Shown here piece by piece: positions 35,719 to 45,381 of a stretch of DNA of 64,000 bases. This DNA is from Ohtaekwangia sp036568665. GTDB lineage: Bacteria > Bacteroidota > Bacteroidia > Cytophagales > Cyclobacteriaceae. The stretch's first letter is position 1, and each line of letters begins with the position of its first letter. Location of the stretch: the NCBI RefSeq assembly GCF_036568665.1, contig NZ_DATCSD010000389.1:1-64000 (forward strand), read 5' to 3'. Below the pieces are notes generated by a model that searched no databases, was not told where the DNA came from, and saw only the letters and a list, made by a program, of their open reading frames with translations. Both the position numbers and the translations under genes were made by a program.

Positions 35719-38372
35719 GTACTATACCAAAACCTCCTGCCTGGATTGATTCGCTTATCGGGCGCCTGGCACCTACACATCTGGCTGAAGAAATACAAGG
35801 CGATCTGTACGAGCTATACCGGAATGATCTCGCGATGAAAAGTATAGCAATGGCACGCTTCCGGTATATATGGAACGGCCTCGGCTTTTTAATCAGACGC
35901 TTTTTCTGGAAACGAAATTCAATTTCACATAACAACCTGACTATGCTTTATAATTATTTCAAGATGGCTCAACGCAGCCTGCTGGCATATAAGAGCAATA
36001 CATTTATCAATATCATTGGTCTTACAATAGGCATCGCTTCGGCACTTACTATCCTCACCTTTATTCGCTATGAGCTGAGCTTCGATAGTTTCCATACCAA
36101 CCGCGATAATATATACCGTGTGGTACGCGTAAGTGGTAAAGATATGTCGGAGTTCCGCACCGGTATATCATACCCTGTACCGTGGGCTATGCGCGATGAG
36201 ATAACGTCTTTCAAGAATATAACAGCGATGGAATATTTTGGCGAGGCTCTTGTGGAAGTGCCAGATGCCCATGGAAATATAGTGACACGCTATAAAGAAA
36301 TGAATGGCCTTGCGTTGGTTGAGCCTTCATTCTTTCAGGTGTTTGATTTTGGCGATAAACCATTAAAGTGGCTTCAGGGAAATCCGGATAAAGCATTGAT
36401 TGAACCTCTGTCTGTGGTGCTGACTGAATCACTGGCAAAAAAATATTTTGGCGAAGGAAATATAGTGGGACGCACACTGCGATTTGAAAAAGAAGCTGAT
36501 TGTAAAGTTACCGGTGTGATCTCTGATCTTCCTCCCAATACAGATTTTCCGTTTACGATGCTCATTGCTTACTCAACCGTAAAGCTGATCCATAAACAAG
36601 CCATGGATGATTGGTCCAGTGTTGATGACAATCACTATACCTATGTTGAATTACCCGATAACATGTCGAAGGAAGAAGCCGAAGCAGAGATTGCAAAAGT
36701 ACATGCGCGGCATACACCGAAAGAGTTACATGAATCACGTCACTACTTATTACAGCGTCTCGCAGATGTTCACTTCGAAGCGCAGTTTGGTAATTACAAC
36801 GGCAGGACTATCAGTAAGCCTATGATCCTGGCTATGGCATTGGTAGCATTGTTCCTGTTGCTTACTTCGTGTATCAACTATGTAAATCTGGCTACAGCAC
36901 AATCGGCAATGCGTGCAAAAGAAATCGGCTTGCGCAAAGTATTGGGCAGTAATCGCGGCAGCCTCGTATCACAACTGCTTACCGAAACATTTGTAGTGGT
37001 GCTTGTTGCCAGTATAGTAGCATTGGCTTTATCGGAAGTGTTGCTGTGGAATTTACAATCATTGCTGAACCTGCATTTGCAGCAGTATAATTTTATGGAT
37101 CCCTTTATACTCGCAACATTAGGAATAATCATTATATCAGTAACACTCTTTGCCGGCTTATATCCTTCGGTAATTGTTTCGAGATTCAATGCAGTCAATT
37201 CCCTCAAGAGTAAATTTGCCACGGAGACGGTAGGTGGTTTCAGCTTTAGAAAAGTTTTGGTGGTGGTGCAGTTTACGGCTACACAGGTATTGGTGGTAAG
37301 TGCATTTATCATTGTAAGCCAGATGAATTTCTTCCAGAACCGCGATATGGGTTTTAACCAGGATGCCATTGTAACCTTTCCGATACCGGATCGTGATTCC
37401 GTTACACGTCAGACTATCGAAGATCGCCTTCGTGCACAGTCATTTGTATCAAATGTCTCTTTCAGCTATACTTTACCTTCAGGAGTAAATCGAAGAAATT
37501 CAGCTCGTGATATATGGCGCGAAGGTTCGAATAACGAGAATATCATCTACGAATACCAGGCCGCTGATTCCTCTTACCTGAATGTGTTTGGCATCAAGCT
37601 TCTTGCCGGAAGAAACCTGACTCCGCTGGATGCCAGCCGAAGTATACTGGTAACACAACGGCTGGCGCAGCACCTCGGGTTTGCAACTCCGGTGAAAGCT
37701 ATAGGAGAAGAAGTAAAAATGTCGGGCGATAAAGTAACAATCGCAGGAGTGATTAATGATTTTTATAATCATTCGCTCAAAGAAGATAAAGGTGAGGTGG
37801 CGATCGTACAGAATCCACGTGCCTATGGAAACTATAGTGTAAAACTTCAAACCAGTCAGGATCGTGAATCATTGCAACAGGCAATGGCAAAGCTGGAACA
37901 GATATGGAAGGAAGCTTTTCCGGAGCATATATATGAGTATAGATTTTTCGATGAGAATGTGAAAGCTTTCTATGAACAGGAAGAAAAATATGCACAATTA
38001 TTCCAGTTGTTTGCCATCACATTTCTGTTGATCGGCTGCCTCGGGCTGTACGGGCTTATTGCCTTCGTGGTAAATCGCAAGAGTAAAGAAGTTGCCATCC
38101 GAAAAGTATTGGGAGCTTCCATACAGAATATACTGGTTATGTTCTCGAAGGAATATGTACAGTTAATAGCACTGTCGTTTATACTGGCGGTGCCTGCGGC
38201 ATACTATACTGTTAACAGTTGGCTGAATAATTTCAGAAACCATGTAGCCTTGTCGTGGTGGATGTTCCTGTTGCCGGGCATGTTAGTGCTGGTGATTGCC
38301 GTGATGGTGGTGATCCTGAAATCGATGAAAGTGGTAAATGCCAACCCGGTAGATAAACTTAAATACGAATAA
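35715..38372 (+). CDS. ABC transporter permease with prefix domain, paralog 3
   Basis: An 885-aa protein with a diverged prefix (WIDSLIGRLAPTHLAEEIQG), MacB_PCD-like periplasmic region and FtsX core, with EIGLRKVLGSN and EVAIRKVLGAS before the two membrane halves and NPVDKLKYE at the end. It is translationally coupled to its PadR and closed by a strong terminator. Together with paralogs 1 and 2 it makes three large permeases within 10 kb. Confidence 0.88.
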   Translation: MSTIPKPPAWIDSLIGRLAPTHLAEEIQGDLYELYRNDLAMKSIAMARFRYIWNGLGFLIRRFFWKRNSISHNNLTMLYNYFKMAQRSLLAYKSNTFINIIGLTIGIASALTILTFIRYELSFDSFHTNRDNIYRVVRVSGKDMSEFRTGISYPVPWAMRDEITSFKNITAMEYFGEALVEVPDAHGNIVTRYKEMNGLALVEPSFFQVFDFGDKPLKWLQGNPDKALIEPLSVVLTESLAKKYFGEGNIVGRTLRFEKEADCKVTGVISDLPPNTDFPFTMLIAYSTVKLIHKQAMDDWSSVDDNHYTYVELPDNMSKEEAEAEIAKVHARHTPKELHESRHYLLQRLADVHFEAQFGNYNGRTISKPMILAMALVALFLLLTSCINYVNLATAQSAMRAKEIGLRKVLGSNRGSLVSQLLTETFVVVLVASIVALALSEVLLWNLQSLLNLHLQQYNFMDPFILATLGIIIISVTLFAGLYPSVIVSRFNAVNSLKSKFATETVGGFSFRKVLVVVQFTATQVLVVSAFIIVSQMNFFQNRDMGFNQDAIVTFPIPDRDSVTRQTIEDRLRAQSFVSNVSFSYTLPSGVNRRNSARDIWREGSNNENIIYEYQAADSSYLNVFGIKLLAGRNLTPLDASRSILVTQRLAQHLGFATPVKAIGEEVKMSGDKVTIAGVINDFYNHSLKEDKGEVAIVQNPRAYGNYSVKLQTSQDRESLQQAMAKLEQIWKEAFPEHIYEYRFFDENVKAFYEQEEKYAQLFQLFAITFLLIGCLGLYGLIAFVVNRKSKEVAIRKVLGASIQNILVMFSKEYVQLIALSFILAVPAAYYTVNSWLNNFRNHVALSWWMFLLPGMLVLVIAVMVVILKSMKVVNANPVDKLKYE

Positions 38373-38389
38373 CGCTTTGGGTAGAGTGT

Positions 38390-38433
38390 AAGGTTCTTTA
38401 TATCCAGTTGTGGATATAGAGAACCTTTTTTTA
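38390..38433 (+). terminator. Strong terminator after permease paralog 3
   Basis: A 17-bp stem (AAGGTTCTTTATATCCA with its complement, one G-T pair) around a short GTTG loop, followed by seven T. It ends the second PadR-permease module. Confidence 0.9.
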
Positions 38434-38667
38434 TTGGACGGTATAGTGGTGTGTTGCTTGATCGAAGCAAAGACCAGTAAACTTTTTGTGATGATGTAAC
38501 CATCTTGGGGATATATTCAATTTTTACATAAAAATTGTTTTCATACGTTTGAACTGCTGATAAATTGTAGAAAGCATAGTTTCGGTTTGTTCTGTATGAA
38601 TTTTTTTGAGTTGAATGGAATTAAACATACCGTTGCTTTGGTTATCAATGATTGATAGACGTTTACT

Positions 38668-41019
38668 ATGCAAACCACCTTAATGAAAATACATGATGAA
38701 GATTCTTTACCCTCTTCCATAACGGCTGCGTTAACCTTTAAACCATTTCTGCGCTATCTGAAGGAACGTCTGAAGACCGAGCGCACGGTTAAATCTGAAT
38801 ACTATCGTTTTGTTATAGAGCGTTTTGAAAAAGAATCTGCCTGGAATGCTCCCATCGCTCCTGAAGATATAGCGCGCTTTCGCGAGTTACTGGAGATTGT
38901 ATACTTTGTACTGACACCGCTTGCTGCGGATGAAAAAGAATTTTTCTGGGGATTAAGCACGCCCATACCCGGTGCGTTGATCTTCAGTACCAGTCGTTTC
39001 TCACAATTTCTTGCTGATAAAAATACGCGACAACAACCGGGTGAAAAAACACAACCCGGTGCGTGTGGCCAACACGAAGTACAGTTCTTATATCGCCTGA
39101 TACTGGAAAGGTTCTACGGTATATCTGCCAGCCAACGCAATGATATGATCTTTGAGCATAAAGATGCCGATGCCAACCTGGTGAAGTTTTACCAGGTGCA
39201 TGTCGATGCTCAATTTATAGATATACGGGTAAAAGGAGAATTGCCCGAGTTGAAGTTTGACTCCATGTCGTCTTACCTGCACGATGGTGGCGGCACGGAA
39301 GCCATGGTATGTATGCTGAAAGAAGTACTCCCGCTGGAGAATTTCCATGTAGAAGGTTTCTCGATCATTACCCTACAAGACATTACCGGGCAATATGCGC
39401 TTGATAAAATTCGTGATGCTATTGCGAATGAAACGTATAGTGCCGAGAAATATAGCCTTATAGCCAGAACACTCCAGACAATGACGGGTAATGAACACGT
39501 TGAGTTCAGACTCGTGCCCATGATTGGTGTGAATGGTAGAGCCGTGTTTGCCAATAAGGAAGATCGTATTCAAAGTGTGCTGATGAAGGCGGCTCGCGAG
39601 TCGGGAATGAAAGAAGAGGTGTTTAGTTCGTTGGTGAGTAACTACGAGAAGAACCCGCGGGTGATCATCCTGAACAAGATAGCATCTGATGTAACATCGA
39701 CTGAACGTATACTGCCTATTCTTAAAACTACCGATATAGAATCGTATGCCTTGTTGCCGGTATATTATCACAATGAGTTGACTGGTGTACTGGAAGTATT
39801 TTCACGGAGAGATGTATTGTTTGATGAGAAGCTATTCTCAAAACTCCAGGAAGCTATACCATTGGTAGCACAGCTTTTGAAATATAGTCGCGATGCGTTT
39901 AATACCACCATCGAAAATATTGTTCGCGATAAATTTACGCCTTTACAGCCGGCTGTGCAGTGGAAGTTCAACGAAGCTGCCTGGAGACATCTACAGCATC
40001 ACTATAATGATTTGAAAACAGCCGAGATCGAAACGATCCGGTTCGACAATGTATACCCGCTATATGGTGCTGTGGATATTCGTAACTCTACGATTGAGCG
40101 AAACCGCGCTATACAGGAAGATATCAAATTTCAACTAGCGCTTCTCACAGAGACACTGCGTAAACTGAAAGAAAGTGGAGACCTTCATGCCACCAAATCG
40201 TTGATGTTTGGATGCAGTCGCTGGTCCGACCACATCAACGGGTATATGACTACCAAAGATGAAATTGCATTGAACAATTTTCTGGAGCAGGAAGTAAATC
40301 CATATCTCCGCCAGGTACATCGCGATGTGCCCTCAGCTCAACCGTTGATTGATGCATACTTTGATGCTTTGAAAGAGCACGATGGTGCGGCTTTTCGTAA
40401 CAGACGCGAATTAGAGTCATCGTTACAGTATATCAATACCAGCCTCAACCAGTATTTTGAGAATGCACAGAAGGAGTTGCAGGAAATATACCCTTTCTAT
40501 TTTGAGAAGTTCCGCACGGATGGAATCGAGTATGATATATATATCGGTCAATCGATCACGAATGATAAAGTTTTTGAGGATGCATACCTGAAGCACCTGC
40601 GCAAATGGCAGGTACAGTCAATGGCCGAAGTAGCACGTTTGTCACAACAACTTCTGCCAGCGATGGAGAGACCCTTGCACACTACGCAGCTGATATTTAT
40701 GCATGCACACAAGATCGACATCAGCTTCCGCAATGATGAGAGACGTTTTGATGTAGAAGGTGCTTATAATATTCGGTACGAGGTGATCAAGAAACGCATC
40801 GATAAAGTGTTAATCAAAGACACACAAGAACGCCTCACACAACCCGGCAAGATCGCCCTGGTATATCTGAATGCTCTCGAAGCACAGGAGTATATTGAAT
40901 ATATAGGCGAGCTTCAACAACAAGGACTGCTGGACGACAACCTGGAATTTTTAGAACTGGAAGAGTTGCAGGGTGTAAGCCGGTTGAAGGCACTGCGAGT
41001 TGGTGTACGGTATAATTGA
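38668..41019 (+). CDS. GAF domain-containing protein of unknown function
   Basis: A 783-aa soluble protein. The N-terminal helical part is followed, around residues 270-420, by a GAF-like fold (VRVIILNKIASDV, ESYALLPVYYHNELTGVLEVFSRR). The second half contains LYGAVDIRNSTIERNRAIQEDI, a motif that recalls the metal-binding start of class III nucleotide cyclases (DxxNST) but without the rest of that signature. I know relatives only as uncharacterised GAF proteins of Bacteroidota. It is flanked by its own long upstream region and by repeat locus C. Confidence 0.6.
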   Translation: MQTTLMKIHDEDSLPSSITAALTFKPFLRYLKERLKTERTVKSEYYRFVIERFEKESAWNAPIAPEDIARFRELLEIVYFVLTPLAADEKEFFWGLSTPIPGALIFSTSRFSQFLADKNTRQQPGEKTQPGACGQHEVQFLYRLILERFYGISASQRNDMIFEHKDADANLVKFYQVHVDAQFIDIRVKGELPELKFDSMSSYLHDGGGTEAMVCMLKEVLPLENFHVEGFSIITLQDITGQYALDKIRDAIANETYSAEKYSLIARTLQTMTGNEHVEFRLVPMIGVNGRAVFANKEDRIQSVLMKAARESGMKEEVFSSLVSNYEKNPRVIILNKIASDVTSTERILPILKTTDIESYALLPVYYHNELTGVLEVFSRRDVLFDEKLFSKLQEAIPLVAQLLKYSRDAFNTTIENIVRDKFTPLQPAVQWKFNEAAWRHLQHHYNDLKTAEIETIRFDNVYPLYGAVDIRNSTIERNRAIQEDIKFQLALLTETLRKLKESGDLHATKSLMFGCSRWSDHINGYMTTKDEIALNNFLEQEVNPYLRQVHRDVPSAQPLIDAYFDALKEHDGAAFRNRRELESSLQYINTSLNQYFENAQKELQEIYPFYFEKFRTDGIEYDIYIGQSITNDKVFEDAYLKHLRKWQVQSMAEVARLSQQLLPAMERPLHTTQLIFMHAHKIDISFRNDERRFDVEGAYNIRYEVIKKRIDKVLIKDTQERLTQPGKIALVYLNALEAQEYIEYIGELQQQGLLDDNLEFLELEELQGVSRLKALRVGVRYN

Positions 41020-41063
41020 GGTATATCTTTGAAATAGCATCAATAACTTGTGGGATAAAGTTG

Positions 41064-41285
41064 TTCGTTAACCGTTATTCGTAAAAAGTTAGGGTAAGTA
41101 TTTTCTTCGGCATTTGTTGATCGATGTTCTTTGTTCGTTAATCGTAAAAAGTGCAGGACAGATAATGATGTATTTCCTCTTCAACATTCGTTGATCAATA
41201 TTCCTTGTTCGCTATTCAATTTTTTAAATAGTTATTCGTTAATGGTATTACAGATAACGATTAACAGATAACGGTTAACCGATCA
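41064..41285. repeat. Intergenic GTTAAC/GATTAAC repeat, locus C
   Basis: About 220 bp of repeated words. GTTCGTTAACCGTTATTCGT and GTTCGTTAATCGTAAAA on the left are matched on the right by GATAACGATTAACAGATAAC and CGGTTAACC, which are their approximate reverse complements. It shares the 16-mer ACAGATAACGATTAAC with locus A. It fills most of the gap between the GAF protein and the thiolase gene. Confidence 0.6.
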
Positions 41286-41330
41286 CGACCCCGCTTTGAT
41301 AAGAGGTCTATATCTATTAACTTCAGCTAT

Positions 41331-42617
41331 ATGCTGCAGGGTAAACAAGTGCGTAAAGTTGCTGTAGTCGGGTATAACAGGATACCGTTTGCCCGCCAGA
41401 ACACAGTATATGCAGAAGCCAGTAATAAAGACATGATGGTGGCTGCGCTTACCGGGCTGATTGAACGTTACAACCTGCAGGGACTGTTGCTTGGAGAAGT
41501 AGCGGGTGGTGCAGTGATCAAACATAGTGCTGAGATAAACCTGATGCGCGAATGTGTGATGAGTACATCGCTCGATCGTGCAACACCGGCATGCGATATT
41601 CAACAGGCCTGCGATACGGGTATAGAGAGTGCTATATATATAGCCAACAAAATTGCATTGGGGCAGATAGAAGCAGGTATAGCGGGCGGAGTTGATTCTG
41701 CCAGCAATGTTCCGTTGGTATTGGGCGAAAACCTCAGAAAAATCCTTTTACATGCCAGGCACGCCAAGCGCTTAGGGGAGAAGTTGCAGCACTTTGCCCA
41801 TATACGTTTTAAAGATATATACCCCGTAGCACCGTTGAATATAGAACCCCGCACAGGTTTATCGATGGGCGGCCATACCGAGATCACGGCAAAATATTAT
41901 AGTATATCGCGCGAAGAGCAAGATCAATTTGCTTTGGAGAGTCATCAAAAAATGACAAAGGCCTATACCGAAGGATTCTTTAATGATATGACCACGGCCT
42001 TTGCCGGTTTAACACATGATAACAACATGCGTGCTGATACAAGCCTGGAGAAGCTGGCTAAACTTAAACCGGCCTTTGATAAAGCACATGGTACTTTAAC
42101 AGCCGGCAACTCATCAGCACTAACGGATGGGGCTTCATGTATACTATTAGCCAGCGAAGACTGGGCACGTTTATACGGTTTGCCGATTCTTGCCTATATA
42201 ACATTTGCTGAACTCGCAGCAATTGAATATATTGATAACAAACAAAACCTGTTGTTGTCCCCCATATACGCCTCAACCCGAATGCTTCGAAGGGCCGGTT
42301 TGCGTTTACAGGATTTTGATTTTTATGAGATACACGAGGCCTTTGCTGCACAAGTGCTGGCCACGCTCAAAATTTGGGAGAGTAAAGAACTCACCCGTCA
42401 GTTCGGCTTTGATGAACCACTTGGAGCTATAGATCGTTCGAAGCTAAATGTGAATGGAAGCAGCCTGGCAGCAGGTCATCCATTTGCCGCCACCGGAGGA
42501 CGAGTGATTGCTACAATGGCTAAATTATTGCATGAACGAGGGACTGGCAGAGGATTTATATCGGTATGCGCAGCCGGTGGGCAGGGTATAACGATGATAA
42601 TAGAAAAACCGGCATAG
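41331..42617 (+). CDS. fadI: Acetyl-CoA C-acyltransferase (thiolase, FadI-like)
   Basis: A 428-aa thiolase that cleaves 3-ketoacyl-CoA with CoA, or joins two acetyl-CoA. Catalytic Cys94 lies in DIQQACDTGIES, the base His in FYEIHEAFAAQ and the second Cys in SVCAAGGQG. The stretch LNVNGSSLAAGHPFAATGGR and the 428-residue length match the FadI-type subfamily used in beta-oxidation. No fadJ partner lies next to it. The start at 41331 puts VGYNRIPFARQ near the N-terminus as expected. Confidence 0.88.
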   Translation: MLQGKQVRKVAVVGYNRIPFARQNTVYAEASNKDMMVAALTGLIERYNLQGLLLGEVAGGAVIKHSAEINLMRECVMSTSLDRATPACDIQQACDTGIESAIYIANKIALGQIEAGIAGGVDSASNVPLVLGENLRKILLHARHAKRLGEKLQHFAHIRFKDIYPVAPLNIEPRTGLSMGGHTEITAKYYSISREEQDQFALESHQKMTKAYTEGFFNDMTTAFAGLTHDNNMRADTSLEKLAKLKPAFDKAHGTLTAGNSSALTDGASCILLASEDWARLYGLPILAYITFAELAAIEYIDNKQNLLLSPIYASTRMLRRAGLRLQDFDFYEIHEAFAAQVLATLKIWESKELTRQFGFDEPLGAIDRSKLNVNGSSLAAGHPFAATGGRVIATMAKLLHERGTGRGFISVCAAGGQGITMIIEKPA

Positions 42618-43054
42618 GGGTAAAGCACACCTTATATGTCATAGCACGAAAGCTAAAGAGCCACTTATAAAATTATGTTTGAACGTCTAAAATATTGGGT
42701 TAATTTTTTGACGGGCACGGCAAGGTCGGGGATAACGATTATGCATACGTTGGAAATACATCCATTCGTACAATTTTACTTGTGTGAAATGGATACAGAT
42801 GGCTTGTATTATACCGGTTTCACCACAGATTTCAGGGTTTTTGTTGAAGTGGAGTGGAACTTCCGGGCCATTCCAAGCGTTTGCATAAACATGTTAAAAA
42901 ATTTTTACCCTTGCATTAAACCAACGTAAATAAACTTCTACTACTTTTAGACCCAAAAACGAAATCGTTCGAAAAATATTCTACAATAAATTTTCACGGA
43001 GGCACGACTACAAACGGAAGCGTTCGTAACAGATTCGTATAACATCGTCAAACC
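42618..43054. other. Leader region of the sphingolipid operon
   Basis: A 437-bp gap. The only open frame (42675-42929) is not protein-like. The last 140 bp must hold the operon promoter; TACCCTTG at 42906-42913 is a 7-of-8 match to the -7 element, with a TTTG upstream at an over-long 22-bp distance. This would give a 5' leader of about 135 nt. Confidence 0.35.
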
Positions 43055-44263
43055 ATGAGTAAACCACTACAGAAAAAAGTCGCTAACTACACCACAGCGA
43101 GAGAGGCAAGGGTAAAAGGTATATATCCCTACTTCAGACCAATCGAATCTGCACAAAGTACCGAGGTAATTATCGAAGGAAAACGCGTGCTGATGTTTGG
43201 TTCTAACTCTTACCTCGGTCTGACGAATCACCCCTATATTAAGGAAGCAGCCCAAAAAGCCATTGAAGAATACGGAACCGGATGTGCCGGCTCTCGCTTT
43301 CTGAATGGTACACTCGATATTCACATTGAACTGGAACGCAGAATTGCAGCCTTTACCGGTAAAGAAGATGCTCTTATTTTCAGCACTGGTTTTCAGGTTA
43401 ACCTGGGCGTAATGTCGTCTCTTACAGGACGTAATGATTACCTCATACTTGATGAATACGATCACGCTTCCATCATTGACGGAACACGTCTTTCATTCTC
43501 ACGCGTAGTAAAGTATGCGCACAACGATATGCAGGATCTCCAGAAGAAACTCAGTATTCTTCCGGAAGAATCCATCAAGATCATTGTCGTAGATGGTATC
43601 TTCAGCATGGAAGGTGATATTGCCAGACTTGCTGAGATCGTGGCACTTGCTGATCAGTTCGGAGCTACTGTTGTAGTAGACGATGCGCATAGCCTGGGCG
43701 TTATCGGCCAAAAAGGAGCCGGTACAGCTTCTCACTTCGACCTTACTGAAAAAGTAGATATTATCACGGGTACCTTCAGCAAATCGCTGGCTTCCCTCGG
43801 AGGCTTTGTGGCAGCTGATTCCGATACGATCGAATACCTGAAACATCATGCACGTTCGCTGATATTCAGCGCGAGTATGACCCCTTCTTCTGCCGCCAGC
43901 GTTATTGCTGCGCTTGACCTGATCGAAACAGAACCTCATCACATGGACAATCTCTGGAAGAATACAGATTATGCCATGCACCTGCTTCGCGAAGAAGGAT
44001 TGGATATCGGTCCAACAGAAAGTCCTATCATCCCGATCTATGTGCGGGATAACAATAAAACATTCCTGGTAACAAGCATGCTTCAGCAGGAAGGAGTATT
44101 TGTAAATCCGGTAGTATCTCCGGCAGTGCCACCGGATTCATCCCTGCTTCGTTTTTCGCTTATGGCAACTCACACATTCGGTCAGATCGAAGAAGCTATT
44201 GAGAAAATCTCAAAAGTTTTCAAGCGTGTGGGTATTGTCAATATAAAAGAGCCGATTAAATGA
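43055..44263 (+). CDS. spt: Serine palmitoyltransferase (alpha-oxoamine synthase family)
   Basis: A 402-aa PLP enzyme that condenses serine with an acyl thioester to 3-ketosphinganine, the first step of sphingolipid synthesis. Family residues: H137 in DEYDHAS stacking on PLP, D209/H212 in VVDDAHSLG, and PLP lysine K243 in TFSKSLASLGG. The AONS family also holds KBL and BioF; SPT is favoured because the next ten genes make sphingoid and inositol lipids. The gene heads the operon, and the next ORF overlaps by 4 bp. Confidence 0.9.
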   Translation: MSKPLQKKVANYTTAREARVKGIYPYFRPIESAQSTEVIIEGKRVLMFGSNSYLGLTNHPYIKEAAQKAIEEYGTGCAGSRFLNGTLDIHIELERRIAAFTGKEDALIFSTGFQVNLGVMSSLTGRNDYLILDEYDHASIIDGTRLSFSRVVKYAHNDMQDLQKKLSILPEESIKIIVVDGIFSMEGDIARLAEIVALADQFGATVVVDDAHSLGVIGQKGAGTASHFDLTEKVDIITGTFSKSLASLGGFVAADSDTIEYLKHHARSLIFSASMTPSSAASVIAALDLIETEPHHMDNLWKNTDYAMHLLREEGLDIGPTESPIIPIYVRDNNKTFLVTSMLQQEGVFVNPVVSPAVPPDSSLLRFSLMATHTFGQIEEAIEKISKVFKRVGIVNIKEPIK

Positions 44264-45381
44264 AACGTGTTGTTGCCGCCAGCAGTAAAAAAGATATAAA
44301 GGCTTTTATTGATTTTCAGCACGACCTTTATGCGAGCGATCCGAATTACGTGCCTGAACTTTTCATTGCGCAGCGCGACCTGCTAACACCAGGCAAGCAT
44401 CCGTTTCATGAGCATTCAGAAGTGCAATTGTTTCTGGCCTACGATGGTCCGAAAATAGTAGGACGAATCGCTGCCATTCTGAATAAAAATCATAACACGT
44501 TCAATAACGTTAATGATGGCTTCTTTGGATTCTTTGATTGCATTAATGATGGCGAAGTAGCTTCTCAATTATTCAAGGAAGCAACGGCATGGCTAAAGCA
44601 AAAAGGAGCAGTGTCTGTTATAGGGCCTGTTAATTTTTCTACCAACGAAACATGCGGTATGCTGGTATCGGGCTTCGATTCTCCGCCAGCAGCGATGATG
44701 ACCTATAATAAAGAGTATTATAGCACACTGCTCGATCAACTTGACTTTCGCAAGAAGGTAGATATACTGGCCTATCTCTTTGGTAAATCCGGATATAATG
44801 ATCGCGTGGTAGGATTGCAGCAGGCACTCACCGAGCGTTTGAAGAACCGCGGCATTACGATCAGACCGGTTAATAAAAAGAACTTTAACGAAGAGGCATC
44901 TAAAATTCGCGAGGTATATAATTCCGCATGGGATAAAAACCTTGGCTTTGTGCCGATGACGAAAAGTGAATTTGATTACCTGGCCAAAGACATGAAGATG
45001 ATTCTCGATACCGACTTCTGTCTGGTAGCAGAGAAGGATGGGAAATTTATAGGTTTTGCGTTGGCCATTCCGGATATCAATCAGGTATTGATCAAGATCA
45101 AACGCGGAAGACTTTTGCCATTCGGCTTGTTCAAGTTGCTGTTTGGTTTGAAGAAGATCAACGGTATACGCATTATCACACTTGGTGTTATTGAAGAATA
45201 CCGCAAGGCGGGTATAGAAGCCTGCTTCTATGCTTCAATTATCAATGCTTATCGCAAGAAGAATTTTGAGTACGCTGAAGCGTCATGGATATTGGAAGAG
45301 AATGATCTGATGAATAAAGCTCTTCAGCAGATCAATGGCGTACCTTATAAACGCTACAGGATTTTTGAAAAGGCTATATGA
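44260..45381 (+). CDS. GNAT-like acyltransferase, candidate bacterial ceramide synthase
   Basis: A 373-aa protein of the GNAT fold: the first half has FIDFQHDLYASDPNYVPELF and IVGRIAAILN, the second half EKDGKFIGFALAIPDINQVL and LGVIEEYRKAGIEACFY, a diverged acyl-CoA pyrophosphate loop. Proteins of this type occur next to spt in Bacteroidota. In Caulobacter a GNAT-type protein acts as the N-acylating ceramide synthase; this is the likely role here, by analogy. It overlaps both neighbours by 4 bp. Confidence 0.7.
   Translation: MKRVVAASSKKDIKAFIDFQHDLYASDPNYVPELFIAQRDLLTPGKHPFHEHSEVQLFLAYDGPKIVGRIAAILNKNHNTFNNVNDGFFGFFDCINDGEVASQLFKEATAWLKQKGAVSVIGPVNFSTNETCGMLVSGFDSPPAAMMTYNKEYYSTLLDQLDFRKKVDILAYLFGKSGYNDRVVGLQQALTERLKNRGITIRPVNKKNFNEEASKIREVYNSAWDKNLGFVPMTKSEFDYLAKDMKMILDTDFCLVAEKDGKFIGFALAIPDINQVLIKIKRGRLLPFGLFKLLFGLKKINGIRIITLGVIEEYRKAGIEACFYASIINAYRKKNFEYAEASWILEENDLMNKALQQINGVPYKRYRIFEKAI

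Noticed and set aside
11746..41285. CRISPR array or insertion sequence at the TTAAC repeats
   Set aside because: Repeat units are irregular in length and spacing, without spacers of fixed size, and no transposase or terminal repeat flanks them.
42675..42929. An 84-codon frame in the leader of the sphingolipid operon
   Set aside because: Sequence is not protein-like, there is no ribosome binding site, and it overlaps the expected promoter.
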